Origin: Clostridia bacterium
Lineage (GTDB): Bacteria; Bacillota; Clostridia; Lachnospirales; Lachnospiraceae
NCBI GenBank assembly: GCA_910574835.1
Contig: CAJTDE010000025.1
Location: 1-64,000, forward strand
DNA: 64,000 bases
Reading direction: 5' to 3'
This document shows positions 35,176-44,819 of the stretch, piece after piece. The notes under the pieces are model-generated. The model had not been told where the DNA came from. It made no database searches and worked only from the letters and a program-made list of their open reading frames with translations. The position numbers and the translations under genes were made by a program. Positions within the stretch are counted from its first letter, which is position 1. Each line of letters starts with the position of its first letter.

Positions 35176-35203
35176 TTGACATTTCAGCAGACGGATCTAT
35201 AAT
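35176..35203 (+). promoter_or_regulatory. Sigma-A promoter for the 35250 gene
   Basis: TTGACA and TATAAT are separated by 16 bases. The expected start site near 35210 leaves a leader holding AGGAGG at 35234, which supports the TTG start at 35250 over the ATG at 35220. Confidence 0.75.
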
Positions 35204-35249
35204 CAAAAATAGAGAAAAAATGAATTTTACATCAGGAGGAAAGTCAGAA

Positions 35250-35825
35250 TTGGGTACTTATTACAAGCATAAAAAGACAGAGACGATTGAAGTGTCTTAT
35301 TCTTTCCGATGCGAACAGTGTATGAAGGAAAGCGGTCCGCTGAAGGCTGTGATTTCCGGTATGGAGGCGGAGATTAACAGCAATTACAAGACATTGGATG
35401 ATAAAAAGCAGAACAAATTAAATGAAATGGCCCATAAAAATCTTGTGAGTGCCGTAAATGAGGCATACAATAACGCCACACAGAAACATATCTTTTCCAA
35501 AGACTTTCGGGATGAGTGTCCCCATTGCCATAAGCCCCAGACCTGGGGGATCAGCGGTATCAAAAATGATATGTTTGGTACACCGATTGTCTGTGTGATC
35601 CTCGGCATTATCCTTGGTGCCGGATGCTACTTCTTTTCCGGAGTGGAGAACAATCTGATGATTGCCCTGGCTGCCGCCGGGATCTGCGTTGTGATCGGGG
35701 CAGGCATCCTGGTTCTGAACATGATTAAATTAGGAAATAAAAAGAAACAGACCGCCGGCGTGGTTCAGAAGAATGAGCCGGTAATTGTGTGGAATGATGT
35801 GCAGCATATTTTAAATGAAAGATGA
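35250..35825 (+). CDS. Hypothetical membrane protein with CxxC pairs
   Basis: About 191 residues, unrecognised. The N-terminal soluble half has CEQCMKE and CPHCHKPQTWG, two CxxC pairs that could bind zinc. Two adjacent membrane helices follow (about 115-135 and 140-162), then a short basic cytoplasmic tail. The TTG start at 35250 has AGGAGG ten bases upstream; the ATG at 35220 lies too close to the predicted transcription start. It appears monocistronic. Confidence 0.7.
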   Translation: MGTYYKHKKTETIEVSYSFRCEQCMKESGPLKAVISGMEAEINSNYKTLDDKKQNKLNEMAHKNLVSAVNEAYNNATQKHIFSKDFRDECPHCHKPQTWGISGIKNDMFGTPIVCVILGIILGAGCYFFSGVENNLMIALAAAGICVVIGAGILVLNMIKLGNKKKQTAGVVQKNEPVIVWNDVQHILNER

Positions 35826-35932
35826 AGATTTTAGAATGGGGTATTGCCTGGTAAGTGCGCTTGCGCTACAGGCAGTACCTTTGTGTTATATGTCGGTCCA
35901 TCACGAAGAGGCATGCATGAACGGGGTAAGTT

Positions 35933-36832
35933 GTGATTATCATGAATGAACGGATTAGGCAGAAAAGAAAGCAGGCTAGAAATCGAATATTACTTTTCTT
36001 GGGACTATTGCTCATGGTCTTTCTGGTTCTTGCGGCCTATTATACAAAGCCGGAGCAGTCATTGGCAGCTCTGGCAGAAAAGCTGTCCGGAACACAGTCC
36101 GGTGAGCTTCGAGCCGGGGCGGCCTGGCAGGCGGCAATGCTTGCAAAGATCCAACTCGTAAAGCTGGAGAAAGCCAGAGAGGCAGAGGTAGTTCAGGAGG
36201 AGATTTTGCAGGTGCCTCCGTCTTTGCGGCTGGCTAATACAATAGATTTTGATGCTTTGCAGGAGCAGAATCCGGATGTTTATGCCTGGATTACGATTCC
36301 GAACACTTTGGTGGATTATCCTATCCTTCAGCATCCGACAGATGATGAGTATTATCTGAATCATACGATAGATCATGCGGCCGGTTTGCCGGGCAGTATT
36401 TATTCGGAGGCGATTCACCCAAAGGATTTTACAGCCGCGAATACCATACTGTATGGCCACAATATGAAAAATGACACAATGTTCGGAAGCCTTCATGATT
36501 ATGAAAATCGGGATTTTTTTATTGAGCAGCCCTATGTATATATTCATTTGCCGGAGAGGACATTGGTGTATGAGATTTTTGCCGCAGTAACGTTTCAAAG
36601 CGTGTATCTTCCCTATTATTTAGATTTTGAGGAGGAGTCCGATTTTTTGGCCTATGTGGATGAACTGCGGGAATCGCCCGGAAATGTGGATCTTGGTATG
36701 GATATTCCTTTTGGAAGCCGTCTTTTGACACTGCATACTTGCATTGGACATGATGAAAATCACCGTTATTTGGTTGTGGCTTCTTTGATAGGGGAATATT
36801 CAAAGATATGGTACTCGAATAGCGAAAATTAA
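35933..36832 (+). CDS. srtB: Class B sortase
   Basis: A membrane-anchored transpeptidase that links surface proteins to peptidoglycan. It has 299 residues with an N-terminal signal anchor (about 20-40), a helical linker, and the sortase barrel. The catalytic residues are His176 (LYGHNM), Cys270 (LHTCIGHD) and Arg278 (HRYLVV). The spacing of eight residues between Cys and Arg, the YAWITIPNT N-terminal segment and the DYPILQ motif are class B-like. No sorted substrate with a C-terminal sorting signal is encoded nearby. The likely start is the GTG at 35933, with an ATG at 35942 as the alternative. Confidence 0.9.
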   Translation: MIIMNERIRQKRKQARNRILLFLGLLLMVFLVLAAYYTKPEQSLAALAEKLSGTQSGELRAGAAWQAAMLAKIQLVKLEKAREAEVVQEEILQVPPSLRLANTIDFDALQEQNPDVYAWITIPNTLVDYPILQHPTDDEYYLNHTIDHAAGLPGSIYSEAIHPKDFTAANTILYGHNMKNDTMFGSLHDYENRDFFIEQPYVYIHLPERTLVYEIFAAVTFQSVYLPYYLDFEEESDFLAYVDELRESPGNVDLGMDIPFGSRLLTLHTCIGHDENHRYLVVASLIGEYSKIWYSNSEN

Positions 36833-36932
36833 TCTTTTACAAAATCGTTCATTGTGAGTATAATGAAAGCAGTGGTTTCAAAGCAGTATTTTTCAAAACT
36901 ACTTTAAAGATATCTAACGGAGACGTAATGAG

Positions 36933-39503
36933 ATGAAAAATCATGAGGGCAATTATAGGAATCGGCTTTTTGTCGCAAAGCTTTTTATGGTGCTTATTCT
37001 TTGTGTTTGTATCTTTCTGTTTTCGGCAATTTTTATGAATAAAAAGGGCATAAAAACCATCGGAGCCATCAGTGATATTTATATGCACAATATGAGTGAG
37101 GAGATTTCTCTGCATTTTGCGTCTACGATTAATCTGCGCTTTTCCCAGATGGAGGCGCTTATCCAGGCGGCTGATTTGCAAAGCTATGATTATCAGTCCC
37201 TGAGCAGATATTTTGTAAACGGAATTGAAAACCAGGGCTTTGGATATTTGGCTTTTTGTACCTCGGAGGGGACGCTTCTCCCGATTTACGGCGAAGATTT
37301 AATGCCGGAAGAGTGGGAGACCTTTTCTGCTTCGCTTCAAGAGGGGCAGCGGTGGATTGATACGGCCGTGGATTCCGCTGGGAATATGCAGGTGCTTATC
37401 GGGCTTCCAAGTGAGAAGCTTTATGAAATAAGCGGGGAGTATATTGCTCTTGTGGCTGCCATTCCTGCGGGTTATATCAGCAGTACGCTTTCTTTAAATA
37501 TATTAGATTCCCCCGTATATTCTCAAATTATTCGTCCGGATGGCACATTTCCCATTCAAAACGGAGATTTTTCCGAGGGCAATTATTTTGATCAGCTTTA
37601 TGAAGAGATTGCCAGCGACGCGGAAAATTACATAGCAGATATCCATTTGGCCCTGGAAACCAGCCAGCATTATTCGGCAGTGATTACGACACAAGGGGAG
37701 CGGCGCCATCTTCACTGTACCAAGCTGGCCTATTCGGATTGGTTCTTGATTGTGATTATGCCTTACAGCACTCTGGATCAGGAGATTGCATCACTAAACA
37801 GACATTGGTTTTACACTGCTGTGGGCGGCTGTGTTGTTGTAGTTATTGCTTTGATCTGGGTGTTTGGTTCCTACCTGAAGGAAATGCGCAAAAAGATGGA
37901 TGAGCTTGAACGTGTAAGGCAGGAGGCGGTTTACGCAAATAAAGCGAAAAGTGAATTTCTGTCAAATATGAGCCATGATATCCGCACGCCCATGAATGCC
38001 ATTGTGGGAATGACTGCGATAGCTGCCACAAATATAGACAATAAGCAGCAGGTAGAGAGCTGTTTGAAAAAAATCAATCTTTCCAGCAAGCATCTGCTGG
38101 GGCTTATCAATGATGTGCTGGATATGTCAAAAATCGAAAGCGGAAAGATGACCCTCTCCGTAGAACAGATTTCTCTTCGTGAGGTGATCGACAATATTGT
38201 AAACATTCTTCAGCCAAGGCTTCATGCGAGACATCAGAAGTTTGACGTGTTCATACATGATATTTCTACGGAGGATATTTGCGGCGACAGTGTGCGTTTG
38301 ACTCAGGTATTGCTGAATATACTGGGAAATTCTGTAAAATTTACGCCGGAGGGAGGTTCTATCCAGCTTACTTTGTATGAGGAAGCCTCTCCGAAGGGAG
38401 ATTCCTATGTTCGGATTCATCTGGTGGCAGCGGACAACGGAATCGGTATGTCGGCGGAATTTAAAGAGAAAATTTTTGATGCGTTCAGCCGGGCTGACAG
38501 CAAGCGGGTTCAGAAAACAGAAGGCAGCGGTCTTGGCATGGCTATTACAAAATACATAGTGGATGCTATGGATGGAACCATTCAAATTGACAGCGAGCTT
38601 GGCAAGGGAAGCACATTCCATGTGATTCTGGACTTTCAGAAAGCTCCGGTAAGCGAGAGGGAGATGATTCTGCCGGATTGCAAAATGCTGGTTGTAGATG
38701 ATGATTCCGAGCTTTGTGAAAGTACGGTTGCGGCTCTTGCTTCTATCGGAATCCATGCGGATTGGGCGTTAGATGCAAAAAGCGCTTTGGAGATGATTGA
38801 AGAACGGATGCAAAAGCAGGACAATTATCAGGCGATTTTACTGGATTGGAAGCTGCCGGAGGTAGACGGCATCTCTTTGACGCGCTCAATTCGAAGGATT
38901 ATGGGAGAGGAGATTCCTGTTTTGCTTACCTCGGCTTATGATTGGAGTGAAATTTCCACGGAGGCTAAGGCGGCAGGCGCAACAGGCTTTATTTCCAAAC
39001 CGCTGTTTCGTTCCACCTTATATTATGGACTTAGGCCCTTTATGGTTGGGGAAATAGAAAAAAATCAGGAGGAATCAGCGCCGCAGGAAAACTTTATGGG
39101 GAAGAAGGTTCTTCTGGCGGAGGACAATGATTTGAACTGGGAGATAGCAAATGAGCTGTTGTCTGATTTGGGACTGGAACTGGATTGGGCGGAGAACGGG
39201 CAGATTTGTGTGGAAAAGTTTTCGGATTCCGATGTGGGGTATTATGATGTGGTTTTAATGGATCTTCGTATGCCGGTTATGACGGGCCTGGAGGCTGCCA
39301 GAGCCATACGGGCTTTGGAACGGCCTGACGCCCGGACGGTTCCCATTATCGCTATGACTGCCGATGCTTTTGCAGAGGATGTGAAAAGATGTTTAGAGAG
39401 CGGTATGAATGCTCATATTTCCAAGCCTGTTGATATTGATGAGGTTGTGCGCCTCTTAAAAAAGCATATAATGCTTCACAAAACCCCTGCGGGGGGTTAT
39501 TGA
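36933..39503 (+). CDS. Hybrid sensor histidine kinase with two receiver domains
   Basis: An 856-residue paralogue of the 7011 kinase. Membrane helices near residues 12-33 and 288-310 enclose a Cache-like extracellular sensor of about 250 residues. HisKA carries His348 (SNMSHDIRTPMNAI), the HATPase has NILGNSVKF and GSGLGMAI, and the receivers carry Asp638 (LLDWKLPE) and Asp777 (MDLRMPVM). No DNA-binding output is present. Unlike the 7011 gene it has no linked binding protein. It lies between sortase B and acsB. Its stop codon overlaps the -35 box of the acsB promoter. Confidence 0.92.
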   Translation: MKNHEGNYRNRLFVAKLFMVLILCVCIFLFSAIFMNKKGIKTIGAISDIYMHNMSEEISLHFASTINLRFSQMEALIQAADLQSYDYQSLSRYFVNGIENQGFGYLAFCTSEGTLLPIYGEDLMPEEWETFSASLQEGQRWIDTAVDSAGNMQVLIGLPSEKLYEISGEYIALVAAIPAGYISSTLSLNILDSPVYSQIIRPDGTFPIQNGDFSEGNYFDQLYEEIASDAENYIADIHLALETSQHYSAVITTQGERRHLHCTKLAYSDWFLIVIMPYSTLDQEIASLNRHWFYTAVGGCVVVVIALIWVFGSYLKEMRKKMDELERVRQEAVYANKAKSEFLSNMSHDIRTPMNAIVGMTAIAATNIDNKQQVESCLKKINLSSKHLLGLINDVLDMSKIESGKMTLSVEQISLREVIDNIVNILQPRLHARHQKFDVFIHDISTEDICGDSVRLTQVLLNILGNSVKFTPEGGSIQLTLYEEASPKGDSYVRIHLVAADNGIGMSAEFKEKIFDAFSRADSKRVQKTEGSGLGMAITKYIVDAMDGTIQIDSELGKGSTFHVILDFQKAPVSEREMILPDCKMLVVDDDSELCESTVAALASIGIHADWALDAKSALEMIEERMQKQDNYQAILLDWKLPEVDGISLTRSIRRIMGEEIPVLLTSAYDWSEISTEAKAAGATGFISKPLFRSTLYYGLRPFMVGEIEKNQEESAPQENFMGKKVLLAEDNDLNWEIANELLSDLGLELDWAENGQICVEKFSDSDVGYYDVVLMDLRMPVMTGLEAARAIRALERPDARTVPIIAMTADAFAEDVKRCLESGMNAHISKPVDIDEVVRLLKKHIMLHKTPAGGY

Positions 39504-39528
39504 CTTCCCTATACAGGAGTGATAAAAT
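39500..39528 (+). promoter_or_regulatory. acsB promoter
   Basis: TTGACT overlaps the stop of the upstream kinase; TAAAAT follows after 17 bases. A GC-rich hairpin (AACCCC/GGGGTT) lies just before it at 39480-39499 and may terminate the kinase transcript. Confidence 0.7.
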
Positions 39529-39582
39529 TTAAGACATGAAGTAGTGTGTCAAACACAATAAACCCAAGGAGGGATCGGTACT

Positions 39583-41718
39583 ATGAGCGTATTAACAGAT
39601 TTGATTTATGGCGGCTCCAACGCCGTTGCAGGACTGACTGAGAACGCAGTCAATGATGCAATTGCAAAGCACGGAGAGGACAAGAAGGTTGCGATGCCGG
39701 ATACGGCTTATTTCCTGCCTACGATTTATGCGGCTACGGGCGTAAAGGTGAGTAAGTTAGGCGATCTGCCAGCCTGCGTGGGCGTGTTAAAGAGCCTGAT
39801 TACCAACAAGGAGGATTTGGGCGATGCCCTGAATGCCGGCCTTGCTACAGCGGTAGGAGCGGAGATTATTGAGGCTCTCAAGTATGTGGAGAGCGCAGAT
39901 CCTTACGCGGAGGACAGCGGAATCGGCTTTGTTCCCGACCCCATCATCCGTTCTCTGGGCGTTCCCCTTGTAACAGGCGATATCCCCGGCGTTGCAGTTG
40001 TGCTGGGCAAGGCTGACGATGCCGCCAATGTAGTGGATGTGGTCAAGGATTACCAGAGCAAGGGTATTATGACCTTCCTGATTGGCGATGTGATTGAGCA
40101 GTGTATCGAGGGCGGCGTGAAGATTGGACTGGACTTCCGTGTAGTTCCTCTGGGACATGACGTGACCTCTGTGATCCATGTTGTGACCGTAGCGATTCGT
40201 GCGGCGCTGATCTTCGGCAATGTAACGCCAGGCGATCTGCCCGGACTGCTTACTTATACCAAGGAGAGAGTACCTGCCTTTGTAAATACCTTCGGCGCGC
40301 TAAATGAAGTTGTCGTATCCGCAGGCGCGGGCGCGATTGCCCTTGGCTTCCCGGTAGTGGCAGATGTGGATCTGGGCGAGAATCAGGTGCCGGGCGCACT
40401 GGAGTCCGTGACGGATCATACTTTGACCGTGAAGAAATCCTTAGAGCTTCGCAATATTAAGATTAAGGTTAAGGAGCTTCCCATTCCTGTTGCATTTGCT
40501 TCCGCATTTGAGGGCGAGATTATCCGCAAGGGCGATATGCAGGTAGAGTTCAGCTCCCATAAGCAGCCCACCTGCGAGCTGGTTCAGACAAGAGCGGAGG
40601 GCGAGGTTGAGGATCACAAGATCACCATCGTGGGCGGCGACCTGGATGCTCTGGAGGCCGGCGGAACGTATGCACTGGCTACCTTTGTAGAGGTTGCGGG
40701 CGCTAAGATGCAGTCTGACTTTGAGTCGGTTATTGAGCGTAAGATTCATGCATGGTTCAACTATATGGAAGGCGTAATGCACACCGGGCAGAGAAACCAG
40801 ATTCGTGTGCGTATTAACAAGGAAGCGTTTGAAAAAGGTCTTAGGCTTACCCATTTTGCAGAGGTTTTGTATGCAATGATTATGGATGAGTTTGATATCG
40901 TTGTGGACAAATGCCAGATTACGATGGTGACGGACGCTGCCAAGGTGCAGGAGATTCTGGACGGAACGGCTATGCCGGCTTATGCTTCCAGAGATCAGAG
41001 ACTGGAGTCCTTAACGGATGAGAGCGTGGATGTATTCTATACCTGTACGCTGTGTCAGTCCTTTGCTCCTTCTCACTGCTGTGTGGTAACGCCGGAGAGA
41101 CTTGGTCTTTGCGGAGCTGTGTCCTGGCTGGATGCCAAGGCGACTAAGGAGCTGACGCCTACCGGTCCCTGCCAGCCTATTTCCAAGGAAGGCTGCGAGG
41201 ATGAAGTGAAGGGTGTATACCCGGATGTAAATCGTATGGTAGAACAGGCTACTCAGGGCGCTCTTACTAAGGTGACATTGTACTCCATTATGGAAGATCC
41301 CATGACCTCCTGCGGATGCTTTGAGTGCATCTGCGGCATTGAGCCGTTCTCCAATGGTGTAATCATTGCAAACCGTGAGTATGCGGGCATGACGCCTCTG
41401 GGAATGACCTTCGGTGAGCTGGCTTCCATGACGGGCGGCGGTGTGCAAACCCCTGGATTTATGGGACACGGCAGACATTTTATTGCTTCCAAGAAGTTTA
41501 TGAGCGCAGAGGGCGGCTTTGAGCGCATTGTCTGGATGCCCAAGGAGCTGAAAGACGACGTGGCTGATCGGCTGAATAAGTCCGCTAAGGAGAAGTACGG
41601 CATTGATAACTTCTGTGATATGATTGCGGATGAGACGATTGCTACGGATGAGGAAACTTTGATGGCGTTCCTGACTGAGAAGAGCCATCCGGTACTGGGT
41701 CTTGATCCGATTATGTAG
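39583..41718 (+). CDS. acsB: CO-methylating acetyl-CoA synthase (acetyl-CoA synthase beta subunit)
   Basis: The central enzyme of the Wood-Ljungdahl pathway: it joins CO, a methyl group from the corrinoid protein and CoA to give acetyl-CoA. In 711 residues, Cys488, Cys491, Cys500, Cys510, Cys577 and Cys579 have the same spacing as the A-cluster ligands 506, 509, 518, 528, 595 and 597 of the Moorella thermoacetica enzyme, so the [4Fe-4S]-Ni-Ni site should be intact. AAGGAGGGATCGGTACT precedes the start. The usual partners (acsA, acsC, acsD, acsE) are not adjacent, and the gene has its own promoter and terminator. Strong G-rich codon use fits high expression. Confidence 0.96.
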   Translation: MSVLTDLIYGGSNAVAGLTENAVNDAIAKHGEDKKVAMPDTAYFLPTIYAATGVKVSKLGDLPACVGVLKSLITNKEDLGDALNAGLATAVGAEIIEALKYVESADPYAEDSGIGFVPDPIIRSLGVPLVTGDIPGVAVVLGKADDAANVVDVVKDYQSKGIMTFLIGDVIEQCIEGGVKIGLDFRVVPLGHDVTSVIHVVTVAIRAALIFGNVTPGDLPGLLTYTKERVPAFVNTFGALNEVVVSAGAGAIALGFPVVADVDLGENQVPGALESVTDHTLTVKKSLELRNIKIKVKELPIPVAFASAFEGEIIRKGDMQVEFSSHKQPTCELVQTRAEGEVEDHKITIVGGDLDALEAGGTYALATFVEVAGAKMQSDFESVIERKIHAWFNYMEGVMHTGQRNQIRVRINKEAFEKGLRLTHFAEVLYAMIMDEFDIVVDKCQITMVTDAAKVQEILDGTAMPAYASRDQRLESLTDESVDVFYTCTLCQSFAPSHCCVVTPERLGLCGAVSWLDAKATKELTPTGPCQPISKEGCEDEVKGVYPDVNRMVEQATQGALTKVTLYSIMEDPMTSCGCFECICGIEPFSNGVIIANREYAGMTPLGMTFGELASMTGGGVQTPGFMGHGRHFIASKKFMSAEGGFERIVWMPKELKDDVADRLNKSAKEKYGIDNFCDMIADETIATDEETLMAFLTEKSHPVLGLDPIM

Positions 41719-41753
41719 GGTTAAGTGTTTTAAGAAATTGATAGTAAATGAAA

Positions 41754-41783
41754 GCCCCCGCAGCTTGCTGCGGGGGCCTTATT
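41754..41783 (+). terminator. acsB terminator
   Basis: GCCCCCGCAG and CTGCGGGGGC form a perfect ten-base-pair stem, with CTTATTATA after it. Confidence 0.85.
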
Positions 41784-41801
41784 ATAACCGAAACAGAATT
41801 T

Positions 41802-42542
41802 TTATGGGAGGGCGGAAATTAAATCGGATAACCACTTTTTTGGAGCGGTATCCTCAGATACGGATATACACAGCATATCATTGTCTGAGTTGGAGGCGTC
41901 CCGGTACCAGCCGACATACCAACCCTCAAACTGCCATAAATAGGCATAGGAGGAAACAATGTCACTGTTGCCGGACAGGGCAACCCACAGGACAGAAGGC
42001 TCTCCCCAAAGTGCAATCGCATCTAAAGGAACTGCCTGTGAATCAAAGATTAACCCGCAAAAAGTTGGGGACTGTTCTCTTGGAAGTACAAGAGCAGAAG
42101 CTTCCTGTACCTGTTCCTCTAATTGACCGGCAAAAACACAGGTGTATTTAAGGTACTCCGGAGCCATATCCGCATAAAAGAAGCTTGGAACCCCAAAGGT
42201 ATCTTTGCCTATTGTCCATAACAATGGAGAGGGCGTATAAGATTCAGGTGAAAACGATGTTTCCGTACCGCCGAAGGTGATAGAAAGGGAAGAGATATCG
42301 ACCTTGCGTGAAGCATCTAAAATCCGTATTTCCTCCAAAGCAGTTCCGGCGTGACGATAGAGTGTTCCGTCATACAGGATCAAGCTCTGATTGATGTCCA
42401 GGGTATCAGGAACTACGGTCTGAGGCGATACAAAAGAAGGAGCAGGTGGAAAAGCGGCCCTGATCTCGTCAGAGGAAGCGCTGCAGCCACCAAGCATACA
42501 GCAGGATAGCATCATAAACAATAGGAATGCAATTCTTCTCAT
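41802..42542 (-). CDS. Lipoprotein, unknown function
   Basis: About 246 residues with a lipoprotein signal peptide (MLGGC, lipidated Cys20). The mature extracellular part holds a segment VVPDTLDINQSLILYDGTLY and ends with a domain rich in Trp and Tyr (SYAYLWQFEGWYVGWYRD). I do not recognise the family. An earlier in-frame start would hide the signal peptide, so the ATG at 42542 is chosen. It converges on acsB, whose terminator lies between. Confidence 0.72.
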   Translation of the reverse strand: MRRIAFLLFMMLSCCMLGGCSASSDEIRAAFPPAPSFVSPQTVVPDTLDINQSLILYDGTLYRHAGTALEEIRILDASRKVDISSLSITFGGTETSFSPESYTPSPLLWTIGKDTFGVPSFFYADMAPEYLKYTCVFAGQLEEQVQEASALVLPREQSPTFCGLIFDSQAVPLDAIALWGEPSVLWVALSGNSDIVSSYAYLWQFEGWYVGWYRDASNSDNDMLCISVSEDTAPKKWLSDLISALP

Positions 42543-42676
42543 ATGTACAGGTCTGCCTTTCAAAGATAAAAAATAGATTGGGTTCATTATATGCCAGGGG
42601 GCAGGCTTTGTCAAGTGAGGGGGAAGTGAAAATAAATTGCTGTGAAGGCGGTGTTATGGTAGGATAATGTTAGGAA

Positions 42677-42711
42677 ATGACTTTACACTTTAGTGCTGAC
42701 TCACAGCGACT
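42677..42711 (+). repeat. Partial family 1 repeat (right arm and tail) upstream of the 42737 hydrolase
   Basis: TGACTTTACACTTTAGTGCT and CACAGCGACT match the right arm and tail, degraded. The left arm is missing. The next gene begins 25 bases on. Confidence 0.65.
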
Positions 42712-42736
42712 ACAAAATTAGGAAGTAACTGATAAT

Positions 42737-43420
42737 ATGAAGGTAAAAAACTATTATATAGAATCCGGGGAAGGCTTTCCCCTTATTCTGCTTCACGGAA
42801 ACGGAGAAGATCATACATATTTTACGCATCAGATTTCATATTTTTCAAATTATTACAGGGTACTGGCTCCTGATACCAGAGGACATGGGAAGACGCCCAG
42901 AGGCAGCGCCCCCTTCACAATTGCACAGTTTGCGGAGGACTTAAAGCTCTTTCTCGATGACCGGAATATTCAAGAGGCGGATATTCTGGGATTTTCCGAT
43001 GGCGGAAATATTGCTATGGTATTCGCTATGAAGTATTCGAAGTATGTCCGGAATCTGATTTTAAATGGGGCGAATCTGGATGCCAAGGGAGTAAAGCCGG
43101 CTGTGCAGATTCCGATTGAGCTGGGGTATCGGCTTGCCAGCCTTTTTGCGGGAAAGAGTTCCCAGGCCAGGCTCCATGCGGAACTGCTGGGGCTGATGGT
43201 TCATGATCCCAATGTAAAGCCGGAGGAGCTTAGGAACATTCGGGCAAGGACTTTGGTGATTGCAGGTACGAAGGATATGATTAAGCAGTCTCATACGGAA
43301 TTGATTGCCCGCAGTATTCCGAGGGCGGAGCTTATTTTTCTGCCTGGGGATCATTTTATAGCGAATAAGAATCCCGGGGCGTTTAATGAGGCTGTGGGGA
43401 GATTCCTGGGAAATAAGTGA
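42737..43420 (+). CDS. Alpha/beta hydrolase
   Basis: A 227-residue cytoplasmic hydrolase. It has LLHGNGEDHTYF (oxyanion loop), PDTRGHGKTPRG, the nucleophile elbow LGFSDGGNIAMVF with Ser about 86, the acid in IAGTKDMIKQSH, and His in PGDHFIANKNP. The Gly-Phe-Ser-Asp-Gly elbow is usual for small alpha/beta hydrolases close to proline iminopeptidase-like enzymes; the substrate is unknown. TTAGGAAGTAACTGATA precedes the start, after a degraded family 1 tail. Confidence 0.87.
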   Translation: MKVKNYYIESGEGFPLILLHGNGEDHTYFTHQISYFSNYYRVLAPDTRGHGKTPRGSAPFTIAQFAEDLKLFLDDRNIQEADILGFSDGGNIAMVFAMKYSKYVRNLILNGANLDAKGVKPAVQIPIELGYRLASLFAGKSSQARLHAELLGLMVHDPNVKPEELRNIRARTLVIAGTKDMIKQSHTELIARSIPRAELIFLPGDHFIANKNPGAFNEAVGRFLGNK

Positions 43421-43470
43421 GGCAAAAATTCTTATTGGAAGGCGGCATTGTTATTTAAATCAAAAGTAAG

Positions 43471-43611
43471 ATGAATTACTATGTTACCCACGGAGGCGAT
43501 ATAGAACTGTTTCTCTATAAGGAAGATTCCGGGCATCCGTGGGCTTGCTTTCACTGGTGCAGCTTTGCGCCGGGATTTGAAAATATCTATGTGTTTCGTT
43601 CCGAATCATAA
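43471..43611 (+). other. Short coding-like frame, 46 codons
   Basis: A frame starting MNYYVTHGGDIELFLY and ending VFRSES lies in the 327-base gap. It has a protein-like composition with Trp, His and Cys (HPWACFHWCSF). It has only a weak ribosome site. It may be the remnant of a larger gene, and I do not recognise it. Confidence 0.25.
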
Positions 43612-43747
43612 AGAGAGGCCGCTTCTTTCCAAGAAAGAAATTGTCATAAAAGGTATGTTGTGTTAGGATAGTATTATACCAAAGATGATCCGTTACAAAT
43701 GACAGCAAATCAGAATAAAAACGAGAGAATCGAGGTATCCGCATAGT

Positions 43748-44683
43748 ATGAAGCAAGAAGAAAAGCTCCTGCAGGAAGCAAAGTATTCGGCAAAGGCCAG
43801 TGTATTTACAGATTTGTTTAAAATTCCCAAGCACCTTTTACAATTGTATCAGGCGCTGCATCCCGAGGATAAGGATTCAACCGAAGACAGTATACGTAAT
43901 GTGACAATTAAAAATGTTTTTCTGGATCAACCCTATAACGATCTTGGATTTCAGATTGGTGAAAAACTTGTGGTGCTGGTGGAGGCTCAATCCAATTGGA
44001 CGGTCAATATTATTGTTAGAAGTCTTTTATATCTTGCTCAGACATATCAGGAGTACATAGAGAGCACCGGACAGAATGTATACACAAGCAAAAGGCTGAA
44101 TTTGCCACAGCCGGAGCTGTATGTGATTTATACCGGAGAGCGGAAAATACGGCCGGAATATTTATATTTATCCGAAGAATTTTTCGGCGGTGCGAAATGT
44201 GCGGTAGAAGTTAAGGTAAAGATGATATATAATGGAGAAAAAGGGGATATTATTAATCAGTATGTAACCTTTACAAAGATTTACAATGACCAGATAAGGC
44301 TGCATGGGAGAACGAGAAAAGCAGTTTGGGAGACGATTCATATCTGCAAGAACCAGGATGTTTTAAAAGAGTATTTGGAAAACAGGGAAAAGGAGGTTGT
44401 GGATATTATGATGACATTGTTTGACGATGAGTATATTTTACGGACTTATATAGCAAGTGAAGTGAAAGAGGCATCAGAAAAAGCTGCAAAAGAGGCCGCG
44501 AAAAAAGCTGCAAAGGAAGCAACGGAAAAAGCCGCAAAGGAAGCGGCAAAAGAAGCTGTGGAAAAAGCAATGTCAGCTGCAAAGAAGCTATATGAAAAGG
44601 GAAGCTCCGTAGAGGACATTGCGGAGGTTCTGGATATACCTGTAGAAAAAATAAAGCAGTGGCTGGGAGTGGTGCAGGTATAG
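43748..44683 (+). CDS. Rpn/PD-(D/E)XK nuclease family protein with Lys/Ala coiled-coil tail
   Basis: A 311-residue protein. The N-terminal domain resembles Rpn or transposase_31-type nucleases: VFTDLFKIPKHLLQLYQALHP, then LGFQIGEKLVVLVEAQSNW, where the Asp/Glu and 'VEAQS' pattern fit the nuclease core. Residues about 237-275 are an unusual run of short K/A/E repeats (variants of KAAKEA), forming a charged helix. A C-terminal segment (SVEDIAEVLDIPVEKIKQWL) looks like a small HTH. Rpn proteins promote RecA-independent recombination in E. coli. The role here is inferred. Confidence 0.82.
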   Translation: MKQEEKLLQEAKYSAKASVFTDLFKIPKHLLQLYQALHPEDKDSTEDSIRNVTIKNVFLDQPYNDLGFQIGEKLVVLVEAQSNWTVNIIVRSLLYLAQTYQEYIESTGQNVYTSKRLNLPQPELYVIYTGERKIRPEYLYLSEEFFGGAKCAVEVKVKMIYNGEKGDIINQYVTFTKIYNDQIRLHGRTRKAVWETIHICKNQDVLKEYLENREKEVVDIMMTLFDDEYILRTYIASEVKEASEKAAKEAAKKAAKEATEKAAKEAAKEAVEKAMSAAKKLYEKGSSVEDIAEVLDIPVEKIKQWLGVVQV

Positions 44684-44819
44684 CGGAAAGTTAATGTAAA
44701 AACAAACAATTTTGACAGCATGAATGTGGGACTTATGGACAGTTCCACATTTTCTTTGCGGCGAGACAGAGGTGAAGCAGCAGATGCTTCAAATGAAAAC
44801 AGAAGGAGGTATTTTACAC

